Part shown: piece by piece, positions 35,613 to 45,284 of the stretch | How the letters are laid out: the number at the start of each line of letters is the position of its first letter | Numbering within the stretch: position 1 is the stretch's first letter | DNA from: Streptomyces hiroshimensis | Lineage (GTDB): Bacteria > Actinomycetota > Actinomycetes > Streptomycetales > Streptomycetaceae | NCBI RefSeq assembly: GCF_014650335.1 | Contig: NZ_BMUT01000001.1 | Coordinates: forward strand, 1,169,037 to 1,233,036 | Direction: 5' to 3' | DNA: 64,000 bases | The notes under the pieces: generated by a model | The model's input: the letters and a program-made list of their open reading frames with translations, nothing else | What the model was told of the DNA's origin: nothing | Databases searched by the model: none | Position numbers and translations under genes: made by a program

Positions 35613-38027
35613 GTGGCACCGGAGGAACGAGCGCGCAGGCAAGCGGCGGAAGTGCCCGGGCAGGCGCAGGAGGAAGCCTTAACGGCGAAGGCCCCGCCGG
35701 TGGAAGCCTTACCGGCCGACACCCCGGGCCTCGCCCTGGAGTTGCTCGTGCACGGAGTCGGAGGCGCCACGCCACAGGCCATGCTGGGCGATCCGCGCAC
35801 CGAGCGTGTCACGGGGGACGGCATCGCCGGCATCCACCGCCGCGTCGCCGACCTCGACGCGGAGACCCACCCCGGCGACCACCGGGGCGAGCCGGTCCGG
35901 GAGGCCTACGTCTGGTCCAACCTCACCTCCGGCGACGGCTCCCGCGCCCTGTGGCTGATGCTGCTGCCCTTCATGGTCATCAACCTCGCCCACTGGATGC
36001 GCCCCACCTCCGAGGGCCGCGCCCGGACCGTCCGGGCCTACGGCCTGCTGGTGCGGCTCGTCGCCCTCACCCTCACCGTGCTGCTCACCGCCGCAGCCTG
36101 CGAAGTGGCCCTCGACCTGACGGCGTGGCAGTGCGCGGGCACGCACGCGTGCTCCTCGGGCAAGGCCTGGCTCGGCTTCATGTCGGCCGACCGGGGCGGC
36201 TGGTGGAGCCCTCCCGGCCGCAGGCTCGCCCTCGCCGCCGCCGTGCCCACGGCCCTGACCGGCCTGCTGTGGCTCCTCTCCCGCCGCACCTGGAGCGCCT
36301 ACGAAGCCCAGGTGCCCGCCCGCGCCGGCTCCGACGAGGACACCCGCAGGGCCGGCGGACGCCCCGCGCTGTGCCTGCCCGGCTTCTGGTACGGGCGGCG
36401 CATCGTGGCCCGCCTGCGCGCCGCCCACACGGCCGCAGCGTTGCTCACCGTCGCCGCCTTCCTCGCCCAGGCCGCCTCCCGGTACGACCGCGCGCCCGGC
36501 GGCAGCGCCGTGCTCGACGCCCTGGGCTGGGCGCTCGACGCCGTCCTGGCGGCCGCCGCCGTGTTCGTCGTCCACGCCGTCTGCCGCCGGGGCCGCAGCG
36601 AGGGCGCCCCCGACGACACCCTCGACCGGTTCACCGTCGCCGCCCTGCCCTTCACCACGCTCGGCCTGCTCCTCCTCGCAGCCGTCTACGCCGCCTGGGA
36701 CCGCCCCGGCTGGCAGTCCCACGGCGTGCTCCCCGGGGATCGCGTCTTCGGCCTGATCGCCCTCGGCCAGGGCGCCCTGGTGCTCTTCCTCGCGCTCGCC
36801 GCCCGCCGCCTGCACCGCGCCGCCCCCGTCGAGCGGACGCCGCTGGGCGGGCTCGCGGGCCCCGCCGTCGCCACCCTCGCCTGCGCCCTCGGCGGCGTCA
36901 TGACCGCAGGCGTCGCCCAGCGCGTCGCCGACTGGCTCGACGGCCCGGCCACCCCCGGTATGGGCGACGGCCCGATCGGCGGGCCACCGGTCCTGCTCAC
37001 CTGGCAGGCGTCCGTCATCCCGCCGCTTCTCGCGGCCCTGCTCCTGCTGCTCGTCGTCCTCGTGACCCGCACCCTGCGCCTGCGCGAGCGCCTGTGCCGC
37101 ACGGTCCCCGACGGCTATCCCGGCGAGCGCCACGACCGGGCGCGCACCCGTGCCATCGCCGGCACCGTCGCCCGCGCCGGCCTCACCGACGCCGCCCCCT
37201 GGGTCCTCGGCACCGTCGCCGCGCTCACGCTCCTCCTCGGCGGCGGTGCGGTCGCCGGAGCCTGGAGCACCCACGACGTGCCGGGACGGGCCGCCTCAGG
37301 CACCGCCCGCATCGTCGAGGACGTCGCCCAGACCGCCCAGGCGCTCGGGTCCTGGTGCGTCGGCCTCGGCTTCGTCCTGCTGCTCGCCTGGGGCCGCCGC
37401 GCCTACCGCGACCCCGCCGCCCGCCGCACCGTCGGCATCCTCTGGGACGTCGGCACCTTCTGGCCGCGCGCCGCCCACCCCTTCGCACCGCCCTGTTACG
37501 CGGAGCGCGCCGTCCCCGACCTCACCTGGCGGATGCGGACCTGGACCGAGCGCACCGGCGGCCGCCTCGTCATCTCCGGCCACTCCCAGGGCAGCGTCCT
37601 CGCCGCGGCCGCCGTCTGGCAGCTGCCCGCCGCCACCCGCGGCCGCGTCGCCCTGCTCACCTACGGATCGCCGCTGGAGCGGCTCTACGGGCGCTGGTTC
37701 CCCGCCTACTTCGGGCCGGTGAAGCTCGCGGCACTGCACGACGACATCCACTGCTGGTGCAATCTGTGGCGGCTCACGGACCCCATCGGAGGCCCCGTCC
37801 GCCTGCCCGGCGAGGGCACCGGCGCCACCGCCGTGGACCGCGGCCCCCTCAAGGACCCCCTCGCCTACGGCCGTACGGCCGAGCACCCGCTGCCCGCGGC
37901 CATCCTCGGCCACTCCCACTACCAGTCCGACCCCGAGTTCGCCCGGACCCGCGCGGCCCTGCTGACCCGCCTCGCCGCCTGGATACCGGTGTCCGCTCAG
38001 GGCAGCGCGGGCAGATCCTCGGCGTAG
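35613..38027 (+). CDS. Large multi-pass membrane protein with a C-terminal serine-hydrolase motif
   Basis: 804 residues from GTG 35613 (GGGGGA upstream). Residues about 30-110 include VHGVGG, the HG oxyanion-type segment of alpha/beta hydrolases; then several TM helices between about 110 and 590. Residues 640-800 resume the hydrolase, with the nucleophile elbow GHSQG (656-660) after GGRLVIS and a late GHSHYQSD segment that may supply the catalytic His. The hydrolase fold thus appears split by a large membrane insertion. Family resembles integral-membrane lipase-like proteins of Streptomyces; substrate unknown. Its 3' end overlaps the convergent AAA gene by 31 bp. Confidence 0.78.
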   Translation: MAPEERARRQAAEVPGQAQEEALTAKAPPVEALPADTPGLALELLVHGVGGATPQAMLGDPRTERVTGDGIAGIHRRVADLDAETHPGDHRGEPVREAYVWSNLTSGDGSRALWLMLLPFMVINLAHWMRPTSEGRARTVRAYGLLVRLVALTLTVLLTAAACEVALDLTAWQCAGTHACSSGKAWLGFMSADRGGWWSPPGRRLALAAAVPTALTGLLWLLSRRTWSAYEAQVPARAGSDEDTRRAGGRPALCLPGFWYGRRIVARLRAAHTAAALLTVAAFLAQAASRYDRAPGGSAVLDALGWALDAVLAAAAVFVVHAVCRRGRSEGAPDDTLDRFTVAALPFTTLGLLLLAAVYAAWDRPGWQSHGVLPGDRVFGLIALGQGALVLFLALAARRLHRAAPVERTPLGGLAGPAVATLACALGGVMTAGVAQRVADWLDGPATPGMGDGPIGGPPVLLTWQASVIPPLLAALLLLLVVLVTRTLRLRERLCRTVPDGYPGERHDRARTRAIAGTVARAGLTDAAPWVLGTVAALTLLLGGGAVAGAWSTHDVPGRAASGTARIVEDVAQTAQALGSWCVGLGFVLLLAWGRRAYRDPAARRTVGILWDVGTFWPRAAHPFAPPCYAERAVPDLTWRMRTWTERTGGRLVISGHSQGSVLAAAAVWQLPAATRGRVALLTYGSPLERLYGRWFPAYFGPVKLAALHDDIHCWCNLWRLTDPIGGPVRLPGEGTGATAVDRGPLKDPLAYGRTAEHPLPAAILGHSHYQSDPEFARTRAALLTRLAAWIPVSAQGSAGRSSA

Positions 38028-40426
38028 AGCAGGGTGAGGTCGTCGGTGCTCGGGTCGGTCAGCTGTGCCACCCGGCCCGCGTGCCGCTCGACCATCGCCT
38101 CGAAGGTCTGCCGCGCCGTGCGGCCGTTGCCGAAGGCCGGCCCCCGGGGGATGTCCGTGAAGTACTGCAGCAGCGCCTCGGAGGCCCCGTCCCCGATCCG
38201 GTACTCGTGCTCGTCCGCCTGCTGCTGCACGATGCGCAGCAGCTCATCCGGGGCATAGTCACCGAAGGTGATGGTGCGTGAGAAGCGCGAGGCCACGCCC
38301 GGATTGACCGTGAGGAAGCGCTCCATCTCGTCGGTGTAGCCGGCCACGATCACCACGACCTCGTCCCGATGGTCCTCCATCAGCTTCACCAGGGTGTCGA
38401 TGGCCTCCCGGCCGAAGTCCCGCCCGGAGTCCTCGGGGGCGAGGGCGTACGCCTCGTCGATGAACAGCACACCCCCGCGGGCCCGGTCGAACGCCTCCTG
38501 AGTGCGGATGGCCGTCGAGCCGATGTGCTCGCCCACCAGGTCCACGCGCGACACCTCCACCAGGTGGCCGCGCTCCAGTACCCCGAGCGAGGCGAGGATC
38601 TCGCCGTAGAGCCGGGCCACCGTCGTCTTGCCCGTGCCGGGGGAGCCCGTGAAGACCAGGTGCCGGCGCACCGAGGCGGCTTTCAGCCCGGCCTCCTGCC
38701 GCCGCCGCCCGACCTCGATCATGTCCGTGAGGGCACGGACCTCCTTCTTGACGCTCTCCAAGCCCACCAGGGCGTCCAGTTCCCGCAGCACCGTCACCGA
38801 GCCCCGCGCGCCCTCCGGGACGGCCGCGGGCCGCGCCTCCCCGGCCGAGCGCTGCACCGGCACGGCCACCGGCAGCACCGTCGCCCGCGGGACGGCCGTC
38901 ACCACCGACCTCCCGCCGCCTGCGGCCCCGGAGGGCACCGACGCCACCGCAGCGGACGTCACCGCCTCGTCGCTCGTACAGCCCTCGCTGACCGGGCCGG
39001 CCTCCGCGAACTCGTAACCCCCGCGCTCGCAGCGCTCCGTGCGGCAGCGGGTGAGGGTCGACCGGCAGCCGTCGATGACGTGGAAGCCGTAGCCGCCGCT
39101 GCCCGTCACCCGGCACTCGTGGAAGGTGCCCCGGCCCCCGGCCGACACGTAGAAGCCCGCCTCCACGGGCGAACTCACCGTGCACTGCTCGACGGTGGGG
39201 TCGGCGCCCTTGGTGACGATGACGCCCGTCGCCGCGGAGTCGATGGTGCAGCCCGCCATCGAGCCGCCGCTGCCGTGGTCGCGGAACCACGCGCCCGTAC
39301 CCGCCTCGCGGATCCGGCAGCCCGCGAGCCGGGCCGTCGCCCCGTCGCTCACCGACACGGCCGTGTTGCGGACCTGGGAGAGGTCGCTGTCGACCACGTC
39401 CGCGTGCGAGCCGCGGTCCAGGACGAACAGGGCGTCCGGCACGTCGTGCACCCGGCAGGAGCCGAGCGAGGCCGTCGCCCCGTCGCTGATCCACACCGCC
39501 GGATAGTCGCCCTTGCTGTCGTGGATCTCGCACAGGTCGGCGTCCACGCGCGTGCCCGGGTCCCACACGGACAGGCCGTTGCGCCCGAACCGGCGGACGG
39601 CCGAGCGCGTCATCGACAGCACGGAGCGGGATCTGAGGTCCACGCCGTTCTCCGGCACGTCGTGGATGTCGCAGTCGACCAGCGAGAGCACGGCGTCGGT
39701 GTCCAGCGTCACGCCGTCCCCGGACGTGCGGTGCACGCGGCAGTCGGTCAGCCGGCCGGCAGCCCGCGAGGCCACCTGTACCCCGGCCCCCCGCACCTCG
39801 TACACCTCGCAGCCGACCGCCTCCAGCGAGCTGCCCTCACCCGTGAGCGACAGCCCCGCACCCGAGGTGTGGTGCACCCGGCAGCGCTCCAGGCGGGGAT
39901 GCGCCCCGCCGTGCACCGCGAACCCGGACTGCCCGGCGGCCACCACCTCGCAGTCCTCGAAGACGCCGCCCGAGCCGTCCAGCACGCTGATGCCGACGCC
40001 GCCCGCATTGTCGACGGTGCAGTGGCGCACGGTCGGCCGGGAGCCGCCGCGCACCTCGATGCCCACCGCGGAGCGCGTCACGATCCGCAGGCCGGCCAGT
40101 TCCGGCGCCCCGTCCTCGACGACGAGCGCCGGGGCGGCGGCGTCGTGCGCCTCGATGTGCAGGTCCTGCAGCGCCGCGGACGCCCGTACGGTCAGGGCCA
40201 CTCCGTCGGCGGGCGCGATGCGCACGCTGCCGCGCGAGCCCTCCGCGCCGCGCAGCGTCACCGCGCGGGTGACGACCAGGTTCTCCCGGTAGGTGCCGGG
40301 GGCGACGGACAGCACGTCCCCGTCCACCGCCGCTTCCAGGGCCGAGGCGAGGGAGTCGTATTCGCCCGTGCGCCGCCGCCAACGCGACGTGCCGGTATGC
40401 GTCACCTGGACGGAGCCCTCTGCCAT
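37997..40426 (-). CDS. Right-handed beta-helix repeat protein fused to a CbbX/EccA-type AAA+ ATPase
   Basis: 809-residue protein. Residues about 20-460 are a right-handed parallel beta-helix: many about 23-residue coils of the form GxxxxDCxVxxxxGxGVxVxxGAxxx, with a Cys or Asp ladder (DCEV, RCRV, GCEV, DCRV, DCDI). A Val/Pro/Ala linker (about 480-535) leads to an AAA+ domain: Walker [11 protein letters not shown] (about 591-600), Walker [12 protein letters not shown] (about 650-660), and sensor/arginine-finger region [12 protein letters not shown]. The AAA part resembles CbbX and the EccA ATPases of type VII secretion. ATG 40426 has AGGTGGGGG 12 nt upstream. Function unproven. Confidence 0.85.
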   Translation of the reverse strand: MAEGSVQVTHTGTSRWRRRTGEYDSLASALEAAVDGDVLSVAPGTYRENLVVTRAVTLRGAEGSRGSVRIAPADGVALTVRASAALQDLHIEAHDAAAPALVVEDGAPELAGLRIVTRSAVGIEVRGGSRPTVRHCTVDNAGGVGISVLDGSGGVFEDCEVVAAGQSGFAVHGGAHPRLERCRVHHTSGAGLSLTGEGSSLEAVGCEVYEVRGAGVQVASRAAGRLTDCRVHRTSGDGVTLDTDAVLSLVDCDIHDVPENGVDLRSRSVLSMTRSAVRRFGRNGLSVWDPGTRVDADLCEIHDSKGDYPAVWISDGATASLGSCRVHDVPDALFVLDRGSHADVVDSDLSQVRNTAVSVSDGATARLAGCRIREAGTGAWFRDHGSGGSMAGCTIDSAATGVIVTKGADPTVEQCTVSSPVEAGFYVSAGGRGTFHECRVTGSGGYGFHVIDGCRSTLTRCRTERCERGGYEFAEAGPVSEGCTSDEAVTSAAVASVPSGAAGGGRSVVTAVPRATVLPVAVPVQRSAGEARPAAVPEGARGSVTVLRELDALVGLESVKKEVRALTDMIEVGRRRQEAGLKAASVRRHLVFTGSPGTGKTTVARLYGEILASLGVLERGHLVEVSRVDLVGEHIGSTAIRTQEAFDRARGGVLFIDEAYALAPEDSGRDFGREAIDTLVKLMEDHRDEVVVIVAGYTDEMERFLTVNPGVASRFSRTITFGDYAPDELLRIVQQQADEHEYRIGDGASEALLQYFTDIPRGPAFGNGRTARQTFEAMVERHAGRVAQLTDPSTDDLTLLYAEDLPALP

Positions 40427-40532
40427 GGCGCTGCTGTGCCCCCACCTCGTGCGTGCCTTCACCCGGGGCCGGCCGGTACGGCGCCGGTCACCGTAGCCAC
40501 CGTAGCGCGCGCGGGCCCCGGGAGTTGACCGG

Positions 40533-41141
40533 TCAGCTGCCCGCGTCCGCCCGGCCCCAGGTCTGCCCGGCCCGTTCCCACGCGCGGTCCCAGCGGGCGT
40601 ACCGCCGCTGCATGAGCCGCCATACGACCAGCCGGCGCACCGCCTCCACCAGCCCGCAGGCGACGGTGGCCGCTCCGGCGCCCGCCAGGCCCGCATGGAT
40701 GGCGGCCGTGTCGTAGTCCAACGGGCGGCCCGAGAGCTGTCCGTGGTCGTCCGTCCACAGCGGGAACGGCTGCCCGGGGCGTGTGCGGTGGCGCACGGAG
40801 ACGACGCCGGAGCGCTCCTTGCCGTCCGGACCGTGCCACCGGGCGACCACCCGATGGTGTCCCTCGCGGCTCGCGGTGGTCTCGCGGTCGGCGGTCTCGG
40901 CGGGTCTGCCGCGCAGGGCCCGCAGGGTCGTCGCCGTCACCAGGTGCCGGTGCCGGTGCTGTTCGCGGACCGTGTGCCGCAGGGCCTCGTGGGCGAGCGA
41001 CCCCGTGACCCAGCCGGTGACCGGGCCCGCGAGCAGCATGAGCACCACGGCGGCCAATCCCACCCAGGATTCCAGGACATCGGTCCGGCGACGCAGGGGA
41101 TTGCGCCGCCATCGCCATGCGAGTGCCGTAGCGCGCACCAT
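40533..41141 (-). CDS. Rv1733c-family two-helix membrane protein
   Basis: 202 residues with two TM helices, about 27-50 and 147-168, bracketing a roughly 100-residue extracytoplasmic domain ([20 protein letters not shown]), the organisation of the Rv1733c family. An N-terminal [20 protein letters not shown] cap is typical of the Streptomyces members. ATG 41141 has AAGGGGG upstream; a longer frame to 41183 has no RBS. No known activity. Confidence 0.82.
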   Translation of the reverse strand: MVRATALAWRWRRNPLRRRTDVLESWVGLAAVVLMLLAGPVTGWVTGSLAHEALRHTVREQHRHRHLVTATTLRALRGRPAETADRETTASREGHHRVVARWHGPDGKERSGVVSVRHRTRPGQPFPLWTDDHGQLSGRPLDYDTAAIHAGLAGAGAATVACGLVEAVRRLVVWRLMQRRYARWDRAWERAGQTWGRADAGS

Positions 41142-41337
41142 GCTCACCCCCTTCCGGGTCCGTAAATACCTCACACAGGGCATCGCATGCGGAGGAAGAC
41201 GGCGGAGAGAGCAAAATCACCCCCTCCGGATGCCGTCCGGGGCCGTGCGTTGACGGGTGGCGGGCGGTGGGGAGGGGCGTGCGGAGCCGGAAGGGGAGGG
41301 ATAGCCGGGAGGGGAGGGACAGGGGGAGGCGGCGGCC

Positions 41338-42171
41338 TCAGCCGAGGATCTCGACGTCGTCGCCCACGCGCAGGGTCCCGGTGTGCTCCGGGATGAGGTT
41401 CTGGCCGAACACGGCCTTGCCGCCGATGCGGTGGTGCCGGGCGAGCGTGCGCAAGGGCTCCTTGCCGCGCTCTGCCGTGTGCTGGTCGGTGGTGGTGACG
41501 ATGCACCGGGCGCAGGGCTTGGCCGCCCGGAACGTCACCTCGCCGATCCGCACGCGCCGCCAGCCGTCCTCGGCCCACGCCTCGGTACCGCCGACCACGG
41601 CGTTCGGGCGGAAGCGGTCCATGGGCAGCGGGCCTTCGCCGGGCAGGTCGCCGGCGGCGATGAGTGCGTTGAGGGCGTCGAGCGAGGCGAGGGTGGTCAC
41701 CAGCAGCGGATAGCCGTCGGCGAAGCTCACGGTCTCGCCGGGGCGGGAGAAGCCGGGGTCGATGAGGCGCCGGCTCGCCGGCTCGTCCATGTGGAAGAGC
41801 CGGGCCGCGAACCCCAGGTACGCACCGGCCCATGCGTCGGCGGCGGCTCCCGCGGGGACCGCCTCGATCTTGTCCCCGAACACCTGCACCGTGACCGTGC
41901 CGCCCGCCGCCGCGGGATCGGGCACTGCGACGTCGACCGGGTCGGCCCCCGGTGCGGCGAGCCGGATGCCGCCGCCGGGGAGCGGGCGCGCCGAGGCCAG
42001 GGCCAGCCTCGGCTGCTGCCGCTGGGTGATCACCGTGCCGTCGGCGTCGGCCAGCATCCACCGGCGGTCCCCGGACAGACCCCACGGCTCCACGGCCGCC
42101 TCGCGGACGGCGCACCCCGCCAGCGACTTGACGGGATAGAAATGGACCGCGGTCAGCACGGGTGTGGACAT
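41338..42171 (-). CDS. MOSC-domain protein (YcbX/mARC-like)
   Basis: 277-residue protein with an N-terminal MOSC_N beta-barrel (LTAVHFYPVKSLAGCAVREA) and a MOSC domain (RFRPNAVVGGTEAWAEDGWR; KPCARCIVTTTDQHTAE; GKAVFGQNLIPEHTG). The Cys in CARC sits where mARC and YcbX proteins coordinate molybdenum cofactor, so it is probably a molybdoenzyme reducing N-hydroxylated or S-oxidised compounds with a reductase partner. ATG 42171 is chosen; the RBS is weak. Single gene. Confidence 0.88.
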   Translation of the reverse strand: MSTPVLTAVHFYPVKSLAGCAVREAAVEPWGLSGDRRWMLADADGTVITQRQQPRLALASARPLPGGGIRLAAPGADPVDVAVPDPAAAGGTVTVQVFGDKIEAVPAGAAADAWAGAYLGFAARLFHMDEPASRRLIDPGFSRPGETVSFADGYPLLVTTLASLDALNALIAAGDLPGEGPLPMDRFRPNAVVGGTEAWAEDGWRRVRIGEVTFRAAKPCARCIVTTTDQHTAERGKEPLRTLARHHRIGGKAVFGQNLIPEHTGTLRVGDDVEILG

Positions 42172-42309
42172 ACGGTCATCTTGCCACCCTGTTCGGGCGG
42201 TTGAACGAATACCTCCCCGCACTGCGGCGGGACCCCCGCACCTGCCGCCGGAACGCGCTGCCGGGCTGCCCCGCAGAACCCGGCAGAGCAGTCACAGCGG
42301 TTCGAACGG

Positions 42310-42819
42310 TCAGTAACCCCCCTGATTCGGATACTGACGGTTGTACGGGTCCTCGTACTGCGCGGCCGCCGGGCGGGGCGCAACCGGGCGCATCGCGTCA
42401 TAACCGGACGGACCCGCCGGAGCCGCTCCCGGCCGCTGCTGCTGGTACTGCTGCGGCTGCGGGGCCGGATAGGCGCGCGGCGGCTGCTGCTGCGGGATGT
42501 GCGGCGCGGGCGCCTGCTGCAGCCCCGAGGGCTGCTGCGGGCCGGGCGCGGGATAGCCGTACGGGGCGCCGCCCTGGCTGCCGTAAGGAGCCTGCGGAGC
42601 CTGGTGCGACTGGGCCCCGGACGGGCCGGAAGGCAGCGCGGGGAGCGCGGGGAGCGCCGGCAGGTTGCTGTGACTGCCGGTGTCGTACGGGGACGACACG
42701 CGGATCGGGGCGATCTGCGGGGTGCCCCGCTCGGCGACGAGGCTGTCGTAAATCGGGGTGTCCGGGAACGACGACGAGGCGTAGTAGCCGCCGCCGTAGG
42801 TGCTGCGGGGGGAGGTCAT
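42310..42819 (-). CDS. DUF6643-type low-complexity protein
   Basis: 169-residue protein with a conserved N-terminal block (SPRSTYGGGYYASSSFPDTP and DSLVAERGTPQIAPIRV) characteristic of the Streptomyces DUF6643 family, then a Pro/Gln/Tyr/Ala-rich tail (LPALPALPALP and many QQP and YP repeats) probably disordered. ATG 42819 looks leaderless: TAACTT lies 7 nt before it. Function unknown. Confidence 0.8.
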   Translation of the reverse strand: MTSPRSTYGGGYYASSSFPDTPIYDSLVAERGTPQIAPIRVSSPYDTGSHSNLPALPALPALPSGPSGAQSHQAPQAPYGSQGGAPYGYPAPGPQQPSGLQQAPAPHIPQQQPPRAYPAPQPQQYQQQRPGAAPAGPSGYDAMRPVAPRPAAAQYEDPYNRQYPNQGGY

Positions 42820-42826
42820 AGCGCAT

Positions 42827-42856
42827 AAGTTAAGCCCACGTCCCTCGCGCGGTCTA
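42827..42856 (-). promoter_or_regulatory. Predicted promoter of the DUF6643 gene
   Basis: On the minus strand: TAGACC, 18-bp spacer, TAACTT, then 7 nt to the ATG at 42819, the geometry expected for a leaderless HrdB-type transcript. Confidence 0.55.
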
Positions 42857-42879
42857 CGCCAAGGTCGGCACTAACGCTT

Positions 42880-42907
42880 CCCTGACCTGCAAAGACCCAG
42901 GTCAGGG
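42880..42907 (-). terminator. Hairpin terminator downstream of gnd
   Basis: CCCTGACCTG - 8-nt loop - CAGGTCAGGG, perfect 10-bp arms, in the 259-bp gap after the leftward gnd gene. It lies upstream of the DUF6643 promoter and would insulate it from gnd read-through. Confidence 0.75.
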
Positions 42908-43078
42908 CAGAACCGACAAGGCCGGACACATCCCTACGTACGGCCATCCGGGGGTATCGCGGCGCGTACCCCCTTCAGTTGGCCTGTTCCTCCTCTTTTC
43001 GGCCGACCGGCTCCTCACCTCTCCGGACCTCTCCGGCCTGGTCGGCTTCCCGCTCTTCGGCCGACCGGTTTCGGGCTC

Positions 43079-44539
43079 TCAGCCGGTCTGCTCCTCGCTG
43101 CGGTCGCCGCCCCACAGCGTGTGGAACGACCCTTCGCGGTCCGTGCGCCGGTAGGTGTGGGCGCCGAAGAAGTCGCGCTGGCCCTGGGTGAGGGCCGCGG
43201 GCAGCCGCTCCGCCCGCAGGGCGTCGTAGTACGCGAGCGCGGCCGAGAAGCCCGGGGTGGGCACGCCGCGGCCGACGGCGGTGGCGACGACCGCGCGCCA
43301 GGCGTCCTGCGCCCGCCCGACCTCGTCGGCGAAACCCTTGTCGGCGAGCAGGGTGGGCAGTTGCGGGTCGGCGGCGAACGCTGCGCGGATGCGGTCGAGG
43401 AACGCGGCCCGGATGATGCAGCCGCCGCGCCAGATGGCGGACACGGCGCCGAGGTCGATGTCCCAGCCGTACTCGGCGCTCGCCGCGGCGATCATGTTCC
43501 AGCCCTGGGCGTACGAGACGACCTTCGACGCGTACAGCGCCTCCTCGACCCGGGCGGCGAACTCCTCCGCCGCCTCCGGGGAGAGGGACTCCCGCCCGGG
43601 GCCGGGCAGTTCGCGCGCGGCCCGGCGCAGGTCGCCGTGGCCGGACAGGGAGCGGGCGAAGACGGCCTCGGCGATGCCCGAGACCGGGACCCCGAGGTCC
43701 AGTGCGGTCTGCACCGTCCAGCGGCCGGTGCCCTTCTGCTCGGCCTCGTCGGCCACCACGTCCACGAAGGGGCGGCCGGTGGCGGCGTCGGTGTGGGACA
43801 GCACCTCGGCGGTGATCTCGATCAGGTACGAGTCCAGGCGGCCGGTGTTCCACGTGCGGAACGTTTCCGCGATCTGCGCAGGCTCGTAGCCCGCGACGTT
43901 GCGCAGCAGGTCGTAGGCCTCGGCGATGAGCTGCATGTCGGCGTATTCGATGCCGTTGTGCACCATCTTGACGAAGTGTCCGGCGCCGTCGGGGCCGATG
44001 TGGGTGCAGCAGGGCGTGCCGTCCTTCGCCTTCGCGGCGATGCTTTCGAGCAGCGGGCCGAGGGAGTTGTAGGACTCCTCCGAGCCGCCGGGCATGATGC
44101 TGGGTCCGTGGAGGGCGCCTTCCTCGCCGCCGGAGATGCCGGCGCCGACGAAGTGGATGCCCTGTTCGCGCAGGGCGGCTTCGCGGCGGCGGGTGTCGGC
44201 GAAGTGGGCGTTCCCGCCGTCGATGATGACGTCGCCGGGCTCCAGGAGCGGGGCGAACTCGCCGATGACGGCGTCGGTGGGGTCGCCGGCCTTGACCATG
44301 ATGACGATGCGGCGCGGCTTCTGCAGGGCGGCGACGAAGTCCTCGGCGGACTCGGCCGGGACGAAGTCGCCCTCGTGTCCGTGCTGGTCGACGAGGGCCT
44401 TCGTCTTGGCGTAGGTGCGGTTGTGGAGGGCGACGGTGTGCCCGTGCCGGGCGAAGTTGCGGGCGAGGTTGCTGCCCATGACGGCGAGTCCGGTGACGCC
44501 GATCTGCGCGGTGGCCTTGAGGGAGGGGGTGCTGGGCAT
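43079..44539 (-). CDS. gnd: 6-phosphogluconate dehydrogenase, decarboxylating
   Basis: 486-residue NADP-dependent enzyme of the oxidative pentose phosphate pathway, converting 6-phosphogluconate to ribulose 5-phosphate and CO2. NADP Rossmann motif GVTGLAVMGSNLARN (14-28), the NRT NADP-phosphate loop (40-42), substrate motif GISGGEEGALHGPSIMPGG and catalytic KMVHNGIEY, plus the long C-terminal helical domain ending THTLWGG-like. Length matches the long (dimeric) Gnd type. ATG 44539 with AGGAG upstream. No other pentose-phosphate gene is adjacent. Confidence 0.97.
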   Translation of the reverse strand: MPSTPSLKATAQIGVTGLAVMGSNLARNFARHGHTVALHNRTYAKTKALVDQHGHEGDFVPAESAEDFVAALQKPRRIVIMVKAGDPTDAVIGEFAPLLEPGDVIIDGGNAHFADTRRREAALREQGIHFVGAGISGGEEGALHGPSIMPGGSEESYNSLGPLLESIAAKAKDGTPCCTHIGPDGAGHFVKMVHNGIEYADMQLIAEAYDLLRNVAGYEPAQIAETFRTWNTGRLDSYLIEITAEVLSHTDAATGRPFVDVVADEAEQKGTGRWTVQTALDLGVPVSGIAEAVFARSLSGHGDLRRAARELPGPGRESLSPEAAEEFAARVEEALYASKVVSYAQGWNMIAAASAEYGWDIDLGAVSAIWRGGCIIRAAFLDRIRAAFAADPQLPTLLADKGFADEVGRAQDAWRAVVATAVGRGVPTPGFSAALAYYDALRAERLPAALTQGQRDFFGAHTYRRTDREGSFHTLWGGDRSEEQTG

Positions 44540-44839
44540 TGCGGGGATCCACTCCTGTCACGTGCGTCAGTGAGGCTGTGTGTAAGGCTGGTGCGAGGTG
44601 GCAACGCCGGAGGACATCAAGATCTTCCCGCCGGGCCGCCCGGGTATCACCTGGTCATCGTGGCACGGCCATGGGGAGGCAGCCGGGAGTGCGCTGAGGT
44701 GACCTCAGGCTTGTCACCTTCTTCTCTGACGGAGGCATCCGCACCCGTGGTCCGATTGTGTGACTCGGACAAATTCGGATCCCGGCCGGCCGTCGGAGGC
44801 GAGGGGCGCGGCCCCGGGCCGGAGCCCGGCTGCAGGCGG
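44540..44839. other. 300-bp gene-free stretch upstream of gnd with a 15-bp dyad
   Basis: No gene is supported. At 44694-44708 is CTGAGGTGACCTCAG, a perfect dyad with one central base, immediately followed by GGCTTGTCACC, so a partial second GTGACC/GGTCAC-type half-site is present. It could be an operator for gnd or simply part of the boundary to the accessory region that starts here. Confidence 0.45.
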
Positions 44840-45228
44840 TCAGCGCTCGGGGGTCTGCCTGATCAAGGCGGCCACCTCATCCGGCTGCGACACGTAGACG
44901 GCGTGGCTCCCGGCGATTTCGACGACCTGAGAGCCGGCCCGCTCGGCAGGCAGGTCACCGGCGAAGGAATCGGCGAACTTCTCGCGGTCCAGTAACAGGA
45001 AGCCGTCCCTGGGGCGGCAGGATGGGCGGAACCGGAGCGTCGGGCGGGGGATCGGCGATGAGGGTCCCGCCTCGGAGATCACGGCGCCGCCGTAGGAGTG
45101 TCCCACCAGGACGACCTGCCCGTCCTGGGCGTCGATCACCTGCCGCGTCGCGGCGACGTCCCCTTCGAGGGACAGAGCCGGGTTCTGTACGACGCTGACG
45201 TTGAAAACCCGTCCCGCTTGAGGACGTC
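44840..45228 (-). pseudogene. Decayed alpha/beta hydrolase gene
   Basis: Remnant of a short alpha/beta hydrolase of the kind with GHSYGG nucleophile. Surviving pieces in order: DVLKRDGF (45228-45205, one frame), then after a shift NVSVVQNPALSLEGDV and QVVLVGHSYGGAVISEAG, then after a deletion and a second shift TLIADPPPDAPVPPILPP, then back in frame PRDGFLLLDREKFADSF, and a fusion ...DLPAERAGSQVVEIAGSHAV that skips about 35 residues of the cap region. At least two internal deletions, three frame changes and loss of the N terminus make it non-functional. The residual 139-codon open frame runs to 45259. Confidence 0.82.
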
Positions 45229-45284
45229 TTGAGGTCGGACCGTTGGGCTCATGCCGCAAAGCACCGTCCTACCCACTCCTCGCG

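Noticed and set aside
34472..38281. A rightward open frame of more than 1200 codons.
   Set aside because: Arg/Pro-rich out-of-frame translation of the DeoR gene (minus strand) and the membrane hydrolase; no motif, and it crosses real gene boundaries.
44595..44700. A 34-codon open frame starting GTG with KIFPPGRPG.
   Set aside because: No RBS, no homology recognised, short; treated as non-coding.
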